A DNA stretch of 64,000 nt from Vogesella fluminis (lineage in GTDB: Bacteria; Pseudomonadota; Gammaproteobacteria; Burkholderiales; Chromobacteriaceae): NCBI RefSeq assembly GCF_014652335.1, contig NZ_BMYP01000002.1:81450-145449 (forward strand). The letters run 5' to 3'. Both the position numbers and the translations under genes were made by a program. Shown here in pieces: positions 27,310 to 37,348 of the stretch. Positions within the stretch are counted from its first letter, which is position 1. Each line of letters starts with the position of its first letter. Below the pieces are notes generated by a model, which saw only the letters and a program-made list of their open reading frames with translations, was not told the origin of the DNA and searched no databases.

Positions 27310-29313
27310 ATGAACACCCTTTCCCGCCTGTCCATCCGGACGCGCATCCTGCTCGCTGTCGCGTTGTCCGTGCTGGTCGGTTTTTCCCTCACCCTGTTCA
27401 TCATCATCCAGCAGCAGGCCAGCGCCGCGCGCGAACAGGGGCTGCAGTCAGCCGCCCACCTGGCACGGGCCGAGGCCGAGAACGTCGCGCGCACTTTCCG
27501 TAGTGCGTTCGACAGTGTGCACGGCGTCGGCAGCGCCTTCGTCGGGCTGAAGCACAGCGGCGTCACCGAGCGCAAGGCCTACGACGCGATTATGGCCACC
27601 GAACTGGAGCGCAACCGCACGCTGCTGGCGTTGTCCAGCGCCTGGGAGCCCAACGCGCTGGACGGCCGCGACGCCGAATTCGTCGACCAGCCGGCCCACG
27701 ACAAAACCGGGCGCTACATCCCGTACTGGAACCGTGGCAGCGACAAAGTGGCGGTCGAGCCGCTGGTCGATTACGAGAAGACCGACGCCGACAACTACTA
27801 CTTCGCCCCCAAGCAGAGCGGCCGTGACTACCTGATGGAACCCTACGTCTACCCGGTCGGCGGCAAGCCGGTACTGATGACCTCGGCGATGGCGCCGCTG
27901 AAGGTGGACGGCCGCTTTGTCGGTGTGGTCGGTGCCGACTTCGCGCTGGCCGACCTGCAGGCGGCGCTGGCGCCGCTGCACCCGATGGCGGACGGCTACG
28001 TGACGCTGCTGTCCAATGCCGGCCACTACGTTGCCCACCCGGACCCGGCGCGCGCCGGCAAGCCCGCCAGCGAGCTGCCCGCCGCAGCACTGGCGGCAAT
28101 CAAGGCCGGTCAGCCCTACCACTTCGTCGACGCCGCCGACAATGCATACTTCCTCGCCCCGGTGGTTGCCAGCGGCGAGGCTGCGCCGTGGTCGCTGGCC
28201 GTCACCATCCCGATGGCCAGCATACTGCGCGACGTGGATGCCACCCGTAAGCTGTCGATGCTGATCGCCGCAATCGCCATCGCCGCCATCCTGGCCGGCC
28301 TCGCACTGCTGCTGAGCTGGCTGACCCGCCCGCTGCTCACGCTCAGGGAGGCGATGGGGCAGCTGGCCGGCGGCGGCGGCGACCTCAGCCGGCGGCTGCC
28401 GGTCGCCCGCCACGACGAGCTGGGCGAGGCCTCGTCGGCGTTCAACCGCTTCATGGACATCCTGCGCCCCATGGTCGCCCAGGTGAAGCAGGAGGCCACT
28501 GAACTGCGCCACGGCACCCACGGCCTCGCTCAGATCACCGACACCATCGCCGACGGCTCGGCCGCGCAGGCCAAGGCCGCCAGCGCCACCGCCGGCTCGG
28601 TCAACCACCTCACCGCCAACGTCAGCCAGATCGCCGACAGTGCACGCGATGCCGAAGTGCTGATGCAGGAAGCCAGCAACAACGCCGACAAGGCTGCCGG
28701 CACCGTCGGCAACACCGTCAGCGAGATCCACGGCATCGCCAGCGCAGTCCGGCTACTGGGATCGACACTGGACGTGCTGGGGCGGCGCTCCGATGACATC
28801 AACGGCATCGTCCGCGTGATCCACGACATCGCCGACCAGACCAACCTGCTGGCACTGAATGCGGCGATCGAGGCGGCACGCGCCGGCGAGATGGGGCGCG
28901 GCTTCGCGGTAGTCGCCGACGAGGTGCGCAAGCTGGCCGAGCGCACCGGCAACTCGACGGTGGAAATCGGCCAGATGATCACCTCCATGCACCAGGAAAC
29001 ACGCAAGGCTCTGGATGGCATGGGCGACGCCATCGCCCGCGTCGAATCCGGCGTCGCGCTGGCACAGTCCGCCGCCAGCGAGATCGAGCAGATCAACGGC
29101 GGCCTGTCCAGCGTGATGACGCGGATGCACAGCATCTCGTCTGCCACCCAGCAGCAGTCGGCGGCGATGCAGAACATCGCCAGCCATGTCGAACAGATCA
29201 GCCAGATGGCGCAACAGACCGACCACGCGGTATCGGAATGCCGGCACGCGGTGCGCTCGCTGGAGGCGCGCTCCGACCAGCTGGACACGCTGACCCAGGG
29301 CTTCCGCACCTGA
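27310..29313 (+). CDS. Methyl-accepting chemotaxis protein with periplasmic dCache domain
   Basis: 667 residues. TM1 at about 10-32. The periplasmic dCache-type domain spans about 35-315, with [19 protein letters not shown] and a second lobe with [20 protein letters not shown]2 is at about 318-337, HAMP at 338-390, and the signalling coiled coil runs to the end with hairpin tip [19 protein letters not shown]. It relays ligand binding to CheA/CheW. No C-terminal CheR/CheB tether pentapeptide is seen. The ligand is unknown; dCache receptors often sense amino or organic acids. GGGAGG precedes the ATG. Confidence 0.93.
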   Translation: MNTLSRLSIRTRILLAVALSVLVGFSLTLFIIIQQQASAAREQGLQSAAHLARAEAENVARTFRSAFDSVHGVGSAFVGLKHSGVTERKAYDAIMATELERNRTLLALSSAWEPNALDGRDAEFVDQPAHDKTGRYIPYWNRGSDKVAVEPLVDYEKTDADNYYFAPKQSGRDYLMEPYVYPVGGKPVLMTSAMAPLKVDGRFVGVVGADFALADLQAALAPLHPMADGYVTLLSNAGHYVAHPDPARAGKPASELPAAALAAIKAGQPYHFVDAADNAYFLAPVVASGEAAPWSLAVTIPMASILRDVDATRKLSMLIAAIAIAAILAGLALLLSWLTRPLLTLREAMGQLAGGGGDLSRRLPVARHDELGEASSAFNRFMDILRPMVAQVKQEATELRHGTHGLAQITDTIADGSAAQAKAASATAGSVNHLTANVSQIADSARDAEVLMQEASNNADKAAGTVGNTVSEIHGIASAVRLLGSTLDVLGRRSDDINGIVRVIHDIADQTNLLALNAAIEAARAGEMGRGFAVVADEVRKLAERTGNSTVEIGQMITSMHQETRKALDGMGDAIARVESGVALAQSAASEIEQINGGLSSVMTRMHSISSATQQQSAAMQNIASHVEQISQMAQQTDHAVSECRHAVRSLEARSDQLDTLTQGFRT

Positions 29314-29470
29314 CACTGCGGCCAACCTTGCGCCGCCGGCGCGGCACATCGACGACACCGGCCGCCGCCCGCGCTTAACAGCCGCGCGCGGCTTGGGCAC
29401 AATCGGGCACCCCCTCCCTCAACCACAGGCAGGACGGCCGCCCGCCCCCTGCCACGCTTGGAACCAGCCC

Positions 29471-29872
29471 ATGAACTGTGAACTGTGCCACCAGGACGGT
29501 GGCGACATCCTGTACCGCGACGACAAGCTGCGGGTGATTCTGGTGGCCGATGCCGACTACCCGGCGTTCTGCCGCGTGATCTGGCACGCACACGTCAAGG
29601 AGATGACCGACCTTGCCCCCGCCGACCGCGCCCACGTGCTGGACTGGGTGCTGCGCACCGAGCGGGCACTGCGCGATGTCTTGAACCCGGACAAGATCAA
29701 CCTCGCCAGCTTCGGCAACATGGTGCCGCACCTGCACTGGCACGTGATCCCGCGCTTTGCCGACGACAAACACTTCCCCAATCCGCTGTGGGGTGCGGCG
29801 ATGCGCGACGGCGTGGCGCACAGCACGCCAACGTTGGCCGCACAGCTGCGCCACGCGCTGCAGGCCGGCTGA
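29471..29872 (+). CDS. HIT family protein
   Basis: 133 residues from ATG 29471. HLHWHVIPRF is the histidine-triad active site, and the N-terminal CELCHQDGG resembles a zinc-binding edge. HIT proteins hydrolyse nucleoside phosphoramidates or dinucleoside polyphosphates; the substrate is not known. A near-copy of the repeated word lies at 29832, close to the 3' end. Confidence 0.88.
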   Translation: MNCELCHQDGGDILYRDDKLRVILVADADYPAFCRVIWHAHVKEMTDLAPADRAHVLDWVLRTERALRDVLNPDKINLASFGNMVPHLHWHVIPRFADDKHFPNPLWGAAMRDGVAHSTPTLAAQLRHALQAG

Positions 29873-30020
29873 ATGCCGCGGCGGCATTGCCGCCATGGCA
29901 GGCGGGTGGTAAGGTGAACCGCGTTTAAGATTTCAAACAGGAACCACTTCCCAGCCGGTCTTGCCCGCCACCCAGACCGGCTCTGAAGCGGCTCCGTCAG
30001 CCACTGACCGAGGAGCGTTG

Positions 30021-30875
30021 ATGTTTACTACCCTGATTTCCGCCAGCGAATTACAACAAATCCCGCAACACCAGCTGATCATTCTCGACTGCCGCTTCAA
30101 GCTGTCCAGCCCCGTTGCCGACCCCGACTTCGGCCGTGCCGCCTACGACGAGGGCCACCTGCCCGGCGCGCACTACCTGCACCTGGACTACCACCTGTCC
30201 GGCACCAGGAACGGCAGCAACGGCCGTCATCCGCTGCCGGACGGGCAGCGCCTGGCGGTCAACCTCGGTGCGCTGGGCATCGGTCCGGACACCCAGGTAG
30301 TGGCCTACGACGACGCCGGCGGCATGTTCGCCGCCCGCGCCTGGTGGCTGCTGCGCTGGCTGGGCCACGCCAATGTCGCGGTACTGGATGGCGGCATCCA
30401 GGCGTGGCAGCAGGCCGGCGGCGCGCTGGACACCGGCACGCCGGAACGCAGTGCCACCCGCTTCAGCATGGGCACACCGCAGGAAAGCGCGGTGACACTG
30501 GACGAGATTGCGGCCAACCTGTGCACGCCGCAGTACCTGCTGGTCGACGCCCGCGCGCCGGACCGCTTTGCCGGCGAGAACGAGACGCTGGACCCGGTCG
30601 GCGGCCACATCCCCGGCGCCAAGAACCGCTTCTTCATGGACAACCTCGACCGCGACGGCCTATTCAAGCCGGCCGCACAGCTGCGCGCCGAATGGCTGGC
30701 GCTGCTGGACGGCACCCCGGCCGGGCAAGTAATCCTGTCCTGCGGCAGCGGCGTCACCGCCTGCCACAACAAGCTGGCGCTGGAATACGCCGGCCTCAGC
30801 GGCGCGCGGCTGTACGCCGGCTCGTGGAGCGAGTGGTGCAGCGATCCGACAAGGCCGGTGGCCACCGGCGCCTGA
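30021..30875 (+). CDS. sseA: Sulfurtransferase, SseA/3-mercaptopyruvate type
   Basis: 284 residues from ATG 30021 (AGGAG seven bases upstream). Two rhodanese domains: an N-terminal inactive one (YDEGHLPGAHYLHLD, VAYDDAGGMFAAR) and a C-terminal catalytic one with CGSGVTAC, nucleophile about Cys241. The CG-SG-V/T-A-C loop is that of mercaptopyruvate sulfurtransferases rather than thiosulfate sulfurtransferases. It transfers sulfur to thiols or cyanide. The repeated word at 30510 encodes AANL. Confidence 0.9.
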   Translation: MFTTLISASELQQIPQHQLIILDCRFKLSSPVADPDFGRAAYDEGHLPGAHYLHLDYHLSGTRNGSNGRHPLPDGQRLAVNLGALGIGPDTQVVAYDDAGGMFAARAWWLLRWLGHANVAVLDGGIQAWQQAGGALDTGTPERSATRFSMGTPQESAVTLDEIAANLCTPQYLLVDARAPDRFAGENETLDPVGGHIPGAKNRFFMDNLDRDGLFKPAAQLRAEWLALLDGTPAGQVILSCGSGVTACHNKLALEYAGLSGARLYAGSWSEWCSDPTRPVATGA

Positions 30876-30888
30876 GCCCGACAACAAC

Positions 30889-30910
30889 AATCCCCGCCGC
30901 GGCGGGGATT
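30889..30910. terminator. Perfect palindromic terminator after sseA
   Basis: A 22-base perfect palindrome (AATCCCCGCCG and its complement), followed on the plus strand by TCTTATTT. A copy of the repeated word begins 11 bases later at 30921. It lies between convergent genes and can serve both. Confidence 0.75.
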
Positions 30911-30956
30911 CTTATTTACAAGGTTGGCCGCAAGGCGCGGCCGCGCTCAGTCACAC

Positions 30957-31553
30957 TCAGTCGAGAATCAGCTGCTGGATCAGGCGCTGGCCGGCCTTCC
31001 AGTCGCCAAGGCCGCTGTTGCTGCCCATGTGGCCGCTGTTGCCGGCGCTGAGCAGCGGCACCTGCCAGCACGCCGCCAGCGCCTCCGCCTCGGTCCAGTC
31101 GCAGAACAGGTCGTCGTGGCTGGCCACCAGCCGCGCCGGCACCGGCAGCCGCAGTTCGCGCGGCGCGGCAAAGCCGGCAAAGTCGGGCAGCGGCGCCCCC
31201 GGCGGCAACTCGCCACTGGCGGCGGCGCGCTGCGGCGTGATCGGCAGCGCCGGCGGTGCCACCAGCAGCACGCCCTTCACCTTTTTCTGCTCCAGCAGGC
31301 TGGCCTGGCCCAGCCACTCCACCGTGGTGTGACAGCCGAGACTGTGCGCGGCGATCACCACCTTGCCGTCGCAGTCCGCCACCGTTGCGGCCAACCTTTG
31401 CACCCAGGCGTCGCGCGTCGGGTACAGCCAGTCGTCCTGCTCCACCCGCCGTGCCAGCGGATACAGCACCTCCCAGTAGCTCTGCCAGTGGCTGGCGCCG
31501 GAGTTGCCCCAGCCGGGGACGGTAATCAGGAACACGTCGTCATCGTCCGGCAT
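30957..31553 (-). CDS. Alpha/beta hydrolase, RBBP9/YdeN family
   Basis: 198 residues from the ATG at 31553, which shares its A with the xthA stop (TGATG). The opening FLITVPGWGNSGASHWQSYW is typical of the RBBP9/YdeN serine hydrolases. AAHSLGCHTTVEW holds the nucleophile serine, HDDLFCDW the acid, and GNSGHMGSNSGLGDW the histidine. The substrate is unknown. It is translationally coupled to xthA. The repeated word at 31387 is read as RLAA. Confidence 0.85.
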   Translation of the reverse strand: MPDDDDVFLITVPGWGNSGASHWQSYWEVLYPLARRVEQDDWLYPTRDAWVQRLAATVADCDGKVVIAAHSLGCHTTVEWLGQASLLEQKKVKGVLLVAPPALPITPQRAAASGELPPGAPLPDFAGFAAPRELRLPVPARLVASHDDLFCDWTEAEALAACWQVPLLSAGNSGHMGSNSGLGDWKAGQRLIQQLILD

Positions 31554-32326
31554 CACTCACTCCTGTCGTAGTCCACCGTCAACGGTGCGTGGTCGGAGAA
31601 CTTTTCGTCCTTATAGACGCTGGCGCTGCGCGCCTGCGCCATCAGCGACGGCGTCACGATGTGGTAATCGATGCGCCAGCCGACGTCCTTGGCGTAGGCC
31701 TGGCCGCGGTTGCTCCACCAGCTGTAGCCCGGCGCGTCCGGATACAGGCGGCGCCACACGTCGCACCAGCCGTCGCCGAGCAGCTGCGTCATCCACGCGC
31801 GTTCCTCCGGCAGGAAGCCGGAGTTCTTGACGTTGCCCTTCCAGTTCTTGAGGTCGATCTCCTGGTGGGCGATGTTCCAGTCGCCGCAGATCACCACGTC
31901 GCGGCCCTGCGCGCGCAGCTGGTCGAGGTGCGGCTTGAACACGTCGAGGAAGCGGAATTTCACGTTCTGACGCTCGTCGCTGCTGGAGCCGGACGGCAGG
32001 TACAGCGAGATCACCGACAAATTGCCGCGATCGACCTGCAAATAGCGGCCTTCGGCATCGATCCAGTCCACACCGAGGCCGATGGTGACCGCATCCGGCT
32101 GCTGGCGGGTGTAGATGCCGACGCCGCTGTAGCCCTTCTTGTCGGCGTAGTGAAAGTAGCCGGTCAGGCCGTCCGGATTCTGCATCCGCGGCGACAAGTC
32201 GCCGGCCTGCGCCTTCAGCTCCTGCACGCAGACAAAATCGGCGTCATGCCCGGCCAGCCAGTCGAAGAAACCCTTCCTGTCGGCAGAACGGATGCCGTTG
32301 AGGTTGGCGGAAACGATTCGAAGCAT
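31553..32326 (-). CDS. xthA: Exodeoxyribonuclease III
   Basis: 257 residues. The ANLNGIRSA opening, the VQELKAQ metal-binding Glu, CGDWNIAHQEIDL and FSDHAPLTVDY are the AP-endonuclease/exonuclease III motifs. It incises abasic sites and degrades 3' ends in base-excision repair. The 75-base gap to the divergent pyrE holds promoters for both. Confidence 0.95.
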   Translation of the reverse strand: MLRIVSANLNGIRSADRKGFFDWLAGHDADFVCVQELKAQAGDLSPRMQNPDGLTGYFHYADKKGYSGVGIYTRQQPDAVTIGLGVDWIDAEGRYLQVDRGNLSVISLYLPSGSSSDERQNVKFRFLDVFKPHLDQLRAQGRDVVICGDWNIAHQEIDLKNWKGNVKNSGFLPEERAWMTQLLGDGWCDVWRRLYPDAPGYSWWSNRGQAYAKDVGWRIDYHIVTPSLMAQARSASVYKDEKFSDHAPLTVDYDRSE

Positions 32327-32401
32327 GGGGTCTCCCGTGGTATCCTTGCCGGCAATTTTTCAGCCACGTCAAAGTGTTAATCATCAAAAAGGTATCTGGG
32401 A

Positions 32402-33046
32402 ATGAGCGATTTCCGTCAGGATTTTATTCGTTTTGCGCTGAGCAAGCAGGTATTGCGTTTTGGCGCATTCGTCACCAAAGCCGGACGCACCTCGCCGTAC
32501 TTCTTCAACGCCGGCCTGTTCAATGACGGCGACAGCGTACTGCAGCTGTCGCGCTTTTATGCAAAATCCATCAGCAGCAGCGGCGTAGCGTTCGACATGA
32601 TCTTCGGGCCGGCCTACAAGGGCATCATCCTGGCCGCCGCTGCGTCGATGGCGCTGGCGGAACAGGGCCGCAACGTGCCGTTCGCCTACAACCGCAAGGA
32701 AGCCAAGGATCACGGCGAGGGCGGTAGCCTGGTCGGCGCCCCGCTCAAGGGCAAGGTGCTGATCATCGACGACGTGATCTCCGCCGGCACCTCGGTGCGC
32801 GAGTCGGTGCAGCTGATCCGTGCCGCCGGCGCCGAGCCGGCCGGCGTCGCCATCGCGCTGGACCGCATGGAACGCGGCACGGGCGAGCTGTCGGCGGTGC
32901 AGGAAGTGGCCCGCGACTTCAAGCTGCCGGTGGTGGCGATCGCCAACCTGCAAGACCTGCTCGGCTTCCTCGAGGGCAGCCCGGAGCTGGCCGACAACCT
33001 GGAGGCGGTGCGCGCCTACCGCGCCCAGTACGGCGTCGGCGCCTGA
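32402..33046 (+). CDS. pyrE: Orotate phosphoribosyltransferase
   Basis: 214 residues. [17 protein letters not shown] is the PRPP-binding loop, and [16 protein letters not shown] and [13 protein letters not shown] are PyrE-specific. It forms OMP from orotate and PRPP in pyrimidine synthesis. It is divergent from xthA. Confidence 0.97.
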   Translation: MSDFRQDFIRFALSKQVLRFGAFVTKAGRTSPYFFNAGLFNDGDSVLQLSRFYAKSISSSGVAFDMIFGPAYKGIILAAAASMALAEQGRNVPFAYNRKEAKDHGEGGSLVGAPLKGKVLIIDDVISAGTSVRESVQLIRAAGAEPAGVAIALDRMERGTGELSAVQEVARDFKLPVVAIANLQDLLGFLEGSPELADNLEAVRAYRAQYGVGA

Positions 33047-33054
33047 GCGATATC

Positions 33055-33074
33055 GCCGCGCCCTGTGGCGCGGC
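33055..33074 (+). terminator. Possible pyrE terminator
   Basis: GCCGCGCC pairs with GGCGCGGC around CTGT, 9 bases after the pyrE stop. There is no T-run, so function is uncertain. Confidence 0.4.
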
Positions 33075-33119
33075 ACCGCCGCTCACGGCTGCGACTGCTG
33101 ACGGCAGGCGCGGCAAGTA

Positions 33120-33446
33120 TTACTGCTGCGCCGCTTCCTTCTGCTGCCAGGCATCCTTCAATACCTGCTGCGCCTGCAGCAGGCCACCCTCCGCCGCCAG
33201 CAACTGGCTGTCGGCCTGCTGCAACTGCAGATTGGCCTGCGCCAGCTGCTGCTGCGCCTGCTCCAGCCGCTGTGCGGCCAACCTTTGCTCCGCCTCCGCC
33301 TGCTGTTTCTGCCGCCGCGCGCTCTCCAGCCGGCTGTCGGCGCTCTGGTACGCCATCTGCGCCGCCAGCAAGCGCTGATCCACCGTTTGCGCCTGCAGCA
33401 TGCCCGCCGCCAGCAGCAGCGCCAGTGCCATGGTCTTGCCTTTCAT
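33120..33446 (-). CDS. Small secreted coiled-coil protein, function unknown
   Basis: 108 residues from ATG 33446, with AGGAG upstream; the longer upstream reading overlaps ampG and is not supported. A signal peptide (MALALLLAAGMLQAQ) precedes a mature part that is almost entirely Ala/Gln/Leu/Glu heptads (QQAEAEQRLAAQRLEQAQQQ), predicting one long periplasmic coiled coil. Low-complexity composition makes family assignment unsafe. It is placed 32 bases after ampG and may be co-transcribed with it. One repeated-word copy sits mid-gene (33274). Confidence 0.7.
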   Translation of the reverse strand: MKGKTMALALLLAAGMLQAQTVDQRLLAAQMAYQSADSRLESARRQKQQAEAEQRLAAQRLEQAQQQLAQANLQLQQADSQLLAAEGGLLQAQQVLKDAWQQKEAAQQ

Positions 33447-33478
33447 GTTTCGGACTCCTTGAATCGGTTTGCGGTTAC

Positions 33479-35071
33479 TCAATCGTCCGCCGGCAGCGCG
33501 CCGCGCGGTACGTCCAGCGCCTGGATGCGCTTGCGCAGATAGCACAGCATCAGCAGCCCCGGCAGCGCCATCACCGTCGAGAACAGGAAGAACACCGGCC
33601 AGCCGACGCTTTCGGCCAGCACCCCGGACATCGGCCCGACCCACACGCGGCCGATGGCGGAAAACGCCGACAGCAGCGCGAACTGGGTGGCGGTGAATTT
33701 CTGGTTGCACAGCGCCATCAGGAAGGCGACGAAGGCGGCGGTGCCCATGCCGGCGGTCAGGTTCTCGATGCTGACCGCGAACAGCAGCAGGTTGTCGACG
33801 GCGGTGGCCTCATGCAGCGCCACCAGACCCCAGTCGAACGGCGGCAGCGAGAAGCCGCCCCAGGCGCCCTTGCCCGACACCGCCACCAGCCAGAAACCGA
33901 GGTTGGACAACAGCTGCAGCACGCCGAACAGCAGCAGCGAGCGGAACAGCCCCAGCTTCATCATCAGCGCGCCGCCGGCCAGCGCGCCGACGATGGTCAG
34001 CCAGATGCCGATCACCTTGTTGACCACGCCGATCTCGGCCTGGGCAAACCCGACGCCCTTCAGCAAAAAGGTGGTGGTCAGCGCGCCGGCAAAGGCGTCG
34101 CCCAGCTTGTAGAGGATGATCAGTGCCAGAAAGGCACCGGCCGCCTCCATGCTGAAATAGTTGCCCAGCGAGCGGTTCAGCGTCTCGAAGCGCGCGCGCC
34201 GCGCCGCCCGCCACGCCAGCGGGATGGTCACCGCCATGCCGATCAGCAGCGTCAGCAGGTCGACCCACTTTTTCTGGTCCGGATTGACCGGCGGCGCAAG
34301 GTTGGCCGCAGCCGGCGCCGCGCTGCCGAACAGCGGCGACAGCACGGCGTCGGCCAGCGGCGCGCCGACGCGGGTGGTGAACTGGTAGCCGATCACCACC
34401 GCCAGCAGCACCGCGACAAAGCCTTTCAGGTCGTTGCGCGCGTTGCTGTGCGGCGCGACGTTGCCGGCCGGCACCGCCGGTACCAGCAGCAGCGACACCA
34501 GCGCCGCCGCCAGCATCAGCCCCGCCATCAGCAGGTAGATGCCGTTCCAGTTCAGGCCGCTGCCGCTGACCGGATCGGCCCACACCATGGCGATGCCGCC
34601 GGACAGGATCATCGCCAGCCGGTAGCCGAACACCCCCAGCGAGGAGCCGAGGCCACGTTCCTGCGGCGCCAGCACGTCGGTGCGGTAGGCGTCGATCACC
34701 ACGTCCTGCGACGCCGACAGGAAGGACAGCAGCACCGCCAGCAGCGCAAACGCCTGGATGCCGTGCGCCGGCGAGGTCCGGGACATCAGCGCCAGCGTGG
34801 CGGCAATGCCCAGCTGCGACAGCACCAGCCAGCCGCGGCGGCGCCCCAGCAGCGGTGGCTCGAAGCGGTCCATCAGCGGCGCCCACAGGAACTTGAAGGT
34901 GTACGGCAGCCCGACCAGGCTGAGAAAGCCGATGGTGGCAATGTCGAGGCCGTCCACCGTCAGCCACGCCTGCATCGCGGTGCCGGACAGCGCCAGCGGC
35001 AGGCCGCTGGCAAAACCCAGCACCCCGATCATCAACATGCGCCACGCGCCGCTCTTGCGAAAATCAGCCAT
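33479..35071 (-). CDS. ampG: AmpG-family muropeptide permease
   Basis: 530 residues from ATG 35071. It is a twelve-plus-helix MFS protein. GFASGLPLALSGTAMQAWL in the first helix, FKFLWAPLMDRF and SASQDVVIDAYRTDVL are AmpG motifs. It imports anhydro-muropeptides from the periplasm for peptidoglycan recycling and can affect AmpC induction. A hydrophilic insertion of about 90 residues lies mid-protein (around 225-290). A terminator separates it from metXW upstream. The repeated word at 34300 falls in the insertion. Confidence 0.9.
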   Translation of the reverse strand: MADFRKSGAWRMLMIGVLGFASGLPLALSGTAMQAWLTVDGLDIATIGFLSLVGLPYTFKFLWAPLMDRFEPPLLGRRRGWLVLSQLGIAATLALMSRTSPAHGIQAFALLAVLLSFLSASQDVVIDAYRTDVLAPQERGLGSSLGVFGYRLAMILSGGIAMVWADPVSGSGLNWNGIYLLMAGLMLAAALVSLLLVPAVPAGNVAPHSNARNDLKGFVAVLLAVVIGYQFTTRVGAPLADAVLSPLFGSAAPAAANLAPPVNPDQKKWVDLLTLLIGMAVTIPLAWRAARRARFETLNRSLGNYFSMEAAGAFLALIILYKLGDAFAGALTTTFLLKGVGFAQAEIGVVNKVIGIWLTIVGALAGGALMMKLGLFRSLLLFGVLQLLSNLGFWLVAVSGKGAWGGFSLPPFDWGLVALHEATAVDNLLLFAVSIENLTAGMGTAAFVAFLMALCNQKFTATQFALLSAFSAIGRVWVGPMSGVLAESVGWPVFFLFSTVMALPGLLMLCYLRKRIQALDVPRGALPADD

Positions 35072-35085
35072 CAATCCGTCCTGTC

Positions 35086-35117
35086 ACTGCAAAATAAAAA
35101 GAGCGCGGATCCCGCGC
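35086..35117 (-). terminator. metXW terminator
   Basis: On the minus strand GCGCGG-GAT-CCGCGC (35117 to 35103) is followed by CTCTTTTTATTTT, a good intrinsic terminator between metW and ampG. Confidence 0.8.
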
Positions 35118-35155
35118 CCTGAAGCCGCCGGGGCCGGGCCCCGGCCAGCACCGCG

Positions 35156-35752
35156 TCAGCCGCGGCCGACCCGGTAAAACGCCAGGCTGCCGCGCAGATT
35201 GGGCAGGAAGCTCACCCGCCGGCCGTGCGCCATCACCACCCGCTCCAGCACACGGATGTGGTTCTTGGCGCACAGGTTCTCGAAGTCGCCCAGCATGCAC
35301 CAGTGGATGTTGGGGGTGTTGTACCACTGGTAGGGCATGTCGTCGGACACCGGCATGTGGCCCTGCATGATCTGCCAGCGGTTCTGCCAGTAGCCGAAGT
35401 TGGGGAAGGTGACGATCGCCTCGCGGCCAACCCTGAGCATCTCCAGCAGGATCTCTTCGGTGTGCTGCATCGCCTGGATGGTCTGCGACAGCACCACGTG
35501 CTCGAAACGCTGGTCCTCGAACTCGGCGAGGCCGGCTTCGAGGTCGCCCTGGATGGCGTTGACGCCGGCCTTCACGCAGCTGACCACGTTATTGACGTCG
35601 AAATCGACGCCGTAGCCGTTGACCTGCTTGTGCTGCTGCAGCCAGGCCAGCAGTTCGCCCTCGCCGCAGCCGAGGTCCAGCACGCGGCTGGCCGGGGCCA
35701 CCCAGTCGGCGATCAACTGCAGGTCGGGGCGCAATGTTGTCAGTGTCGTCAT
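35156..35752 (-). CDS. metW: Methionine biosynthesis protein MetW
   Basis: 198 residues. [16 protein letters not shown] is the SAM-binding motif I of the class I methyltransferase fold, and [20 protein letters not shown] and [14 protein letters not shown] are typical of MetW. In bacteria with MetX and no MetA it is needed for, and associates with, homoserine acylation. The start overlaps the metX stop as ATGA. Confidence 0.93.
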   Translation of the reverse strand: MTTLTTLRPDLQLIADWVAPASRVLDLGCGEGELLAWLQQHKQVNGYGVDFDVNNVVSCVKAGVNAIQGDLEAGLAEFEDQRFEHVVLSQTIQAMQHTEEILLEMLRVGREAIVTFPNFGYWQNRWQIMQGHMPVSDDMPYQWYNTPNIHWCMLGDFENLCAKNHIRVLERVVMAHGRRVSFLPNLRGSLAFYRVGRG

Positions 35753-36891
35753 GCGTTCACCTCCGCCGCTACCCGATCCAGATAAGCCTGCATCAGGTCG
35801 ACATAGGGTTGGTCGGTCATCAGGAAGGCGTCGTGGCCGTGCACCGACTCGATCTCGCCGTAGCAGACGCGCTTGCCGGCGGCGATCAGCGCCTTCACCG
35901 TCTCGCGCGAGCGTTCCGGCGAAAAGCGCCAGTCGCTGGTGAAGCTGGCCACCAGGAAGCTGGCGCTCGCCTTTTTCAGCGCCGCCACCAGGTCGCCGCC
36001 GTAGTCCTTGGCCGGGTCGAAGTAGTCCAGCGCCTTGGTCATCAGCAGATAGGTGTTGGCGTCGAAGTAGTCGGAGAACTTGTCGCCCTGATAGCGCAGG
36101 TAGCTCTCGATCTCGAACTCGACGTCGTAGCCGAACTGGTATTCGCCGGAGCGCAGCATGCGGCCGAATTTCTCGCCCATGCCGTCATCGGACAGGTAGG
36201 TGATGTGGCCCAGCATCCGCGCCAGGCGCAGGCCGCGGCGCGGGATGGTGCCGTGGGCGTAGAAGTCGCCGCCAAGGAAATCGGGATCGGTAATGATCGC
36301 CTGCCGCGCCACATCGTTGAAGGCGATGTTCTGCGCCGACAGCTTGGGCGCCGAGGCGATCACCAGCGCGTGGGCGATGCGATCCGGGTAGTCGATGCTC
36401 CACTGCAGCGCCTGCATGCCGCCGAGGCTGCCGCCGATCACCGCAGCCCAGCGGTCGATGCCGAGGCGGTCGGCGAGGCGCGCCTGCGCGGTGACCCAGT
36501 CCGGCACCGTCACCACCGGAAAGCGCGAGCCCCAGGGTTGGCCGCAATCCGGATCGATGCTGGACGGGCCGGTGCTGCCGTGGCAGCCGCCGAGGTTGTT
36601 GACCCCGACCACGAAGAACCGGTTGGTGTCGATCGGCTTGCCGGGGCCGACCATGTTGTCCCACCAGCCGGCAGCCTTGTCGTCGGCGCTGTAACGGCCG
36701 GCGACATGGTGATGGCCGGACAGCGCGTGGCAGATCAGAATGCCATTGCTGCGCGCGGCATTCAGCGTGCCGTAGGTTTCAAAAGTCAGGCGATACGACG
36801 CCAGCACATGGCCGCTGCTAAGCGGCAGCGGCGTGGCGAAATCCGCGTGCTGCGGCGCGACGATGCCGACGGATGACGAAAGATTGGACAT
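35749..36891 (-). CDS. metX: Homoserine O-acyltransferase MetX
   Basis: 380 residues from ATG 36891, with GAGG upstream. An alpha/beta hydrolase fold: [12 protein letters not shown] holds the nucleophile Ser at about residue 150, and SVHGHDAFL the catalytic His. [16 protein letters not shown] is a MetX signature. It activates homoserine for methionine synthesis; many proteobacterial MetX proteins paired with MetW actually use succinyl-CoA, so the acyl donor is left open. A 174-base leader with a strong hairpin precedes it. Confidence 0.93.
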   Translation of the reverse strand: MSNLSSSVGIVAPQHADFATPLPLSSGHVLASYRLTFETYGTLNAARSNGILICHALSGHHHVAGRYSADDKAAGWWDNMVGPGKPIDTNRFFVVGVNNLGGCHGSTGPSSIDPDCGQPWGSRFPVVTVPDWVTAQARLADRLGIDRWAAVIGGSLGGMQALQWSIDYPDRIAHALVIASAPKLSAQNIAFNDVARQAIITDPDFLGGDFYAHGTIPRRGLRLARMLGHITYLSDDGMGEKFGRMLRSGEYQFGYDVEFEIESYLRYQGDKFSDYFDANTYLLMTKALDYFDPAKDYGGDLVAALKKASASFLVASFTSDWRFSPERSRETVKALIAAGKRVCYGEIESVHGHDAFLMTDQPYVDLMQAYLDRVAAEVNA

Positions 36892-36914
36892 AACTGCCTC
36901 TTGTGATCGGCGGC

Positions 36915-36954
36915 GGGGGCAGGTGTGGCGGCCTTTTCGGCTCTGCCCGTCCCC
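36915..36954 (-). promoter_or_regulatory. Structured leader hairpin upstream of metX
   Basis: Read on the minus strand, GGGGACGGGCAG pairs with CTGCCCCC around an inner AGCC-GAAAA-GGC stem. The element lies 24-63 bases before the metX start. It does not show the SAM-I, SAM-II or SAH riboswitch consensus that I know. It could be a translational regulator or a simple secondary structure. Confidence 0.35.
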
Positions 36955-37065
36955 GTTCAAGGCTGCTCCTGAGCAAGGAGAGAGCTTAGCCTGCCGACGC
37001 ACGCTTGCACAGGCCTGCCAACGCCGCCAATAATCATTCCCTGCAAATTTTCGCGGTTTTTCGCT

Positions 37066-37245
37066 ATGATCGGTCGCCTGTTCCGGCTTGCCCTGCTGTT
37101 TGTCACCGCTTTGCTGCTGATCCGCTGGCTGTTCAGCCGCGAACAGCGTCAGACCATCCGCGGCTTCATCAATAGCCTCGCCATCGCGCTGCTGGCCAGC
37201 TCGCTGCTGTTCCTGCTGCTGAATCTGGCCGGCATCCGGCTGTAA
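37066..37245 (+). CDS. 59-residue small membrane protein
   Basis: ATG at 37066, TAA at 37243-37245. The product begins [19 protein letters not shown], has a charged middle (SREQRQT) and ends in a second hydrophobic stretch ([19 protein letters not shown]). That predicts a two-helix hairpin in the inner membrane with a short loop. No strong ribosome site is seen, but codon use matches the neighbours and the frame fills most of the gap between divergent metX and the radical-SAM gene. No family is recognised. Confidence 0.6.
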   Translation: MIGRLFRLALLFVTALLLIRWLFSREQRQTIRGFINSLAIALLASSLLFLLLNLAGIRL

Positions 37246-37348
37246 GACCTTGAACAGGTTCTAAGACACAAGCTTGATCCTGCTCAGCCCGAATCGGCCG
37301 CCAGGACGCTACACTGTCCGGTTTTCTATTGACGAGCCCCGGCTGCAC

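Noticed and set aside
36892..37065. SAM-I or SAM-II riboswitch before metX
   Set aside because: No kink-turn or pseudoknot consensus that I recognise; kept only as an unclassified structured leader.
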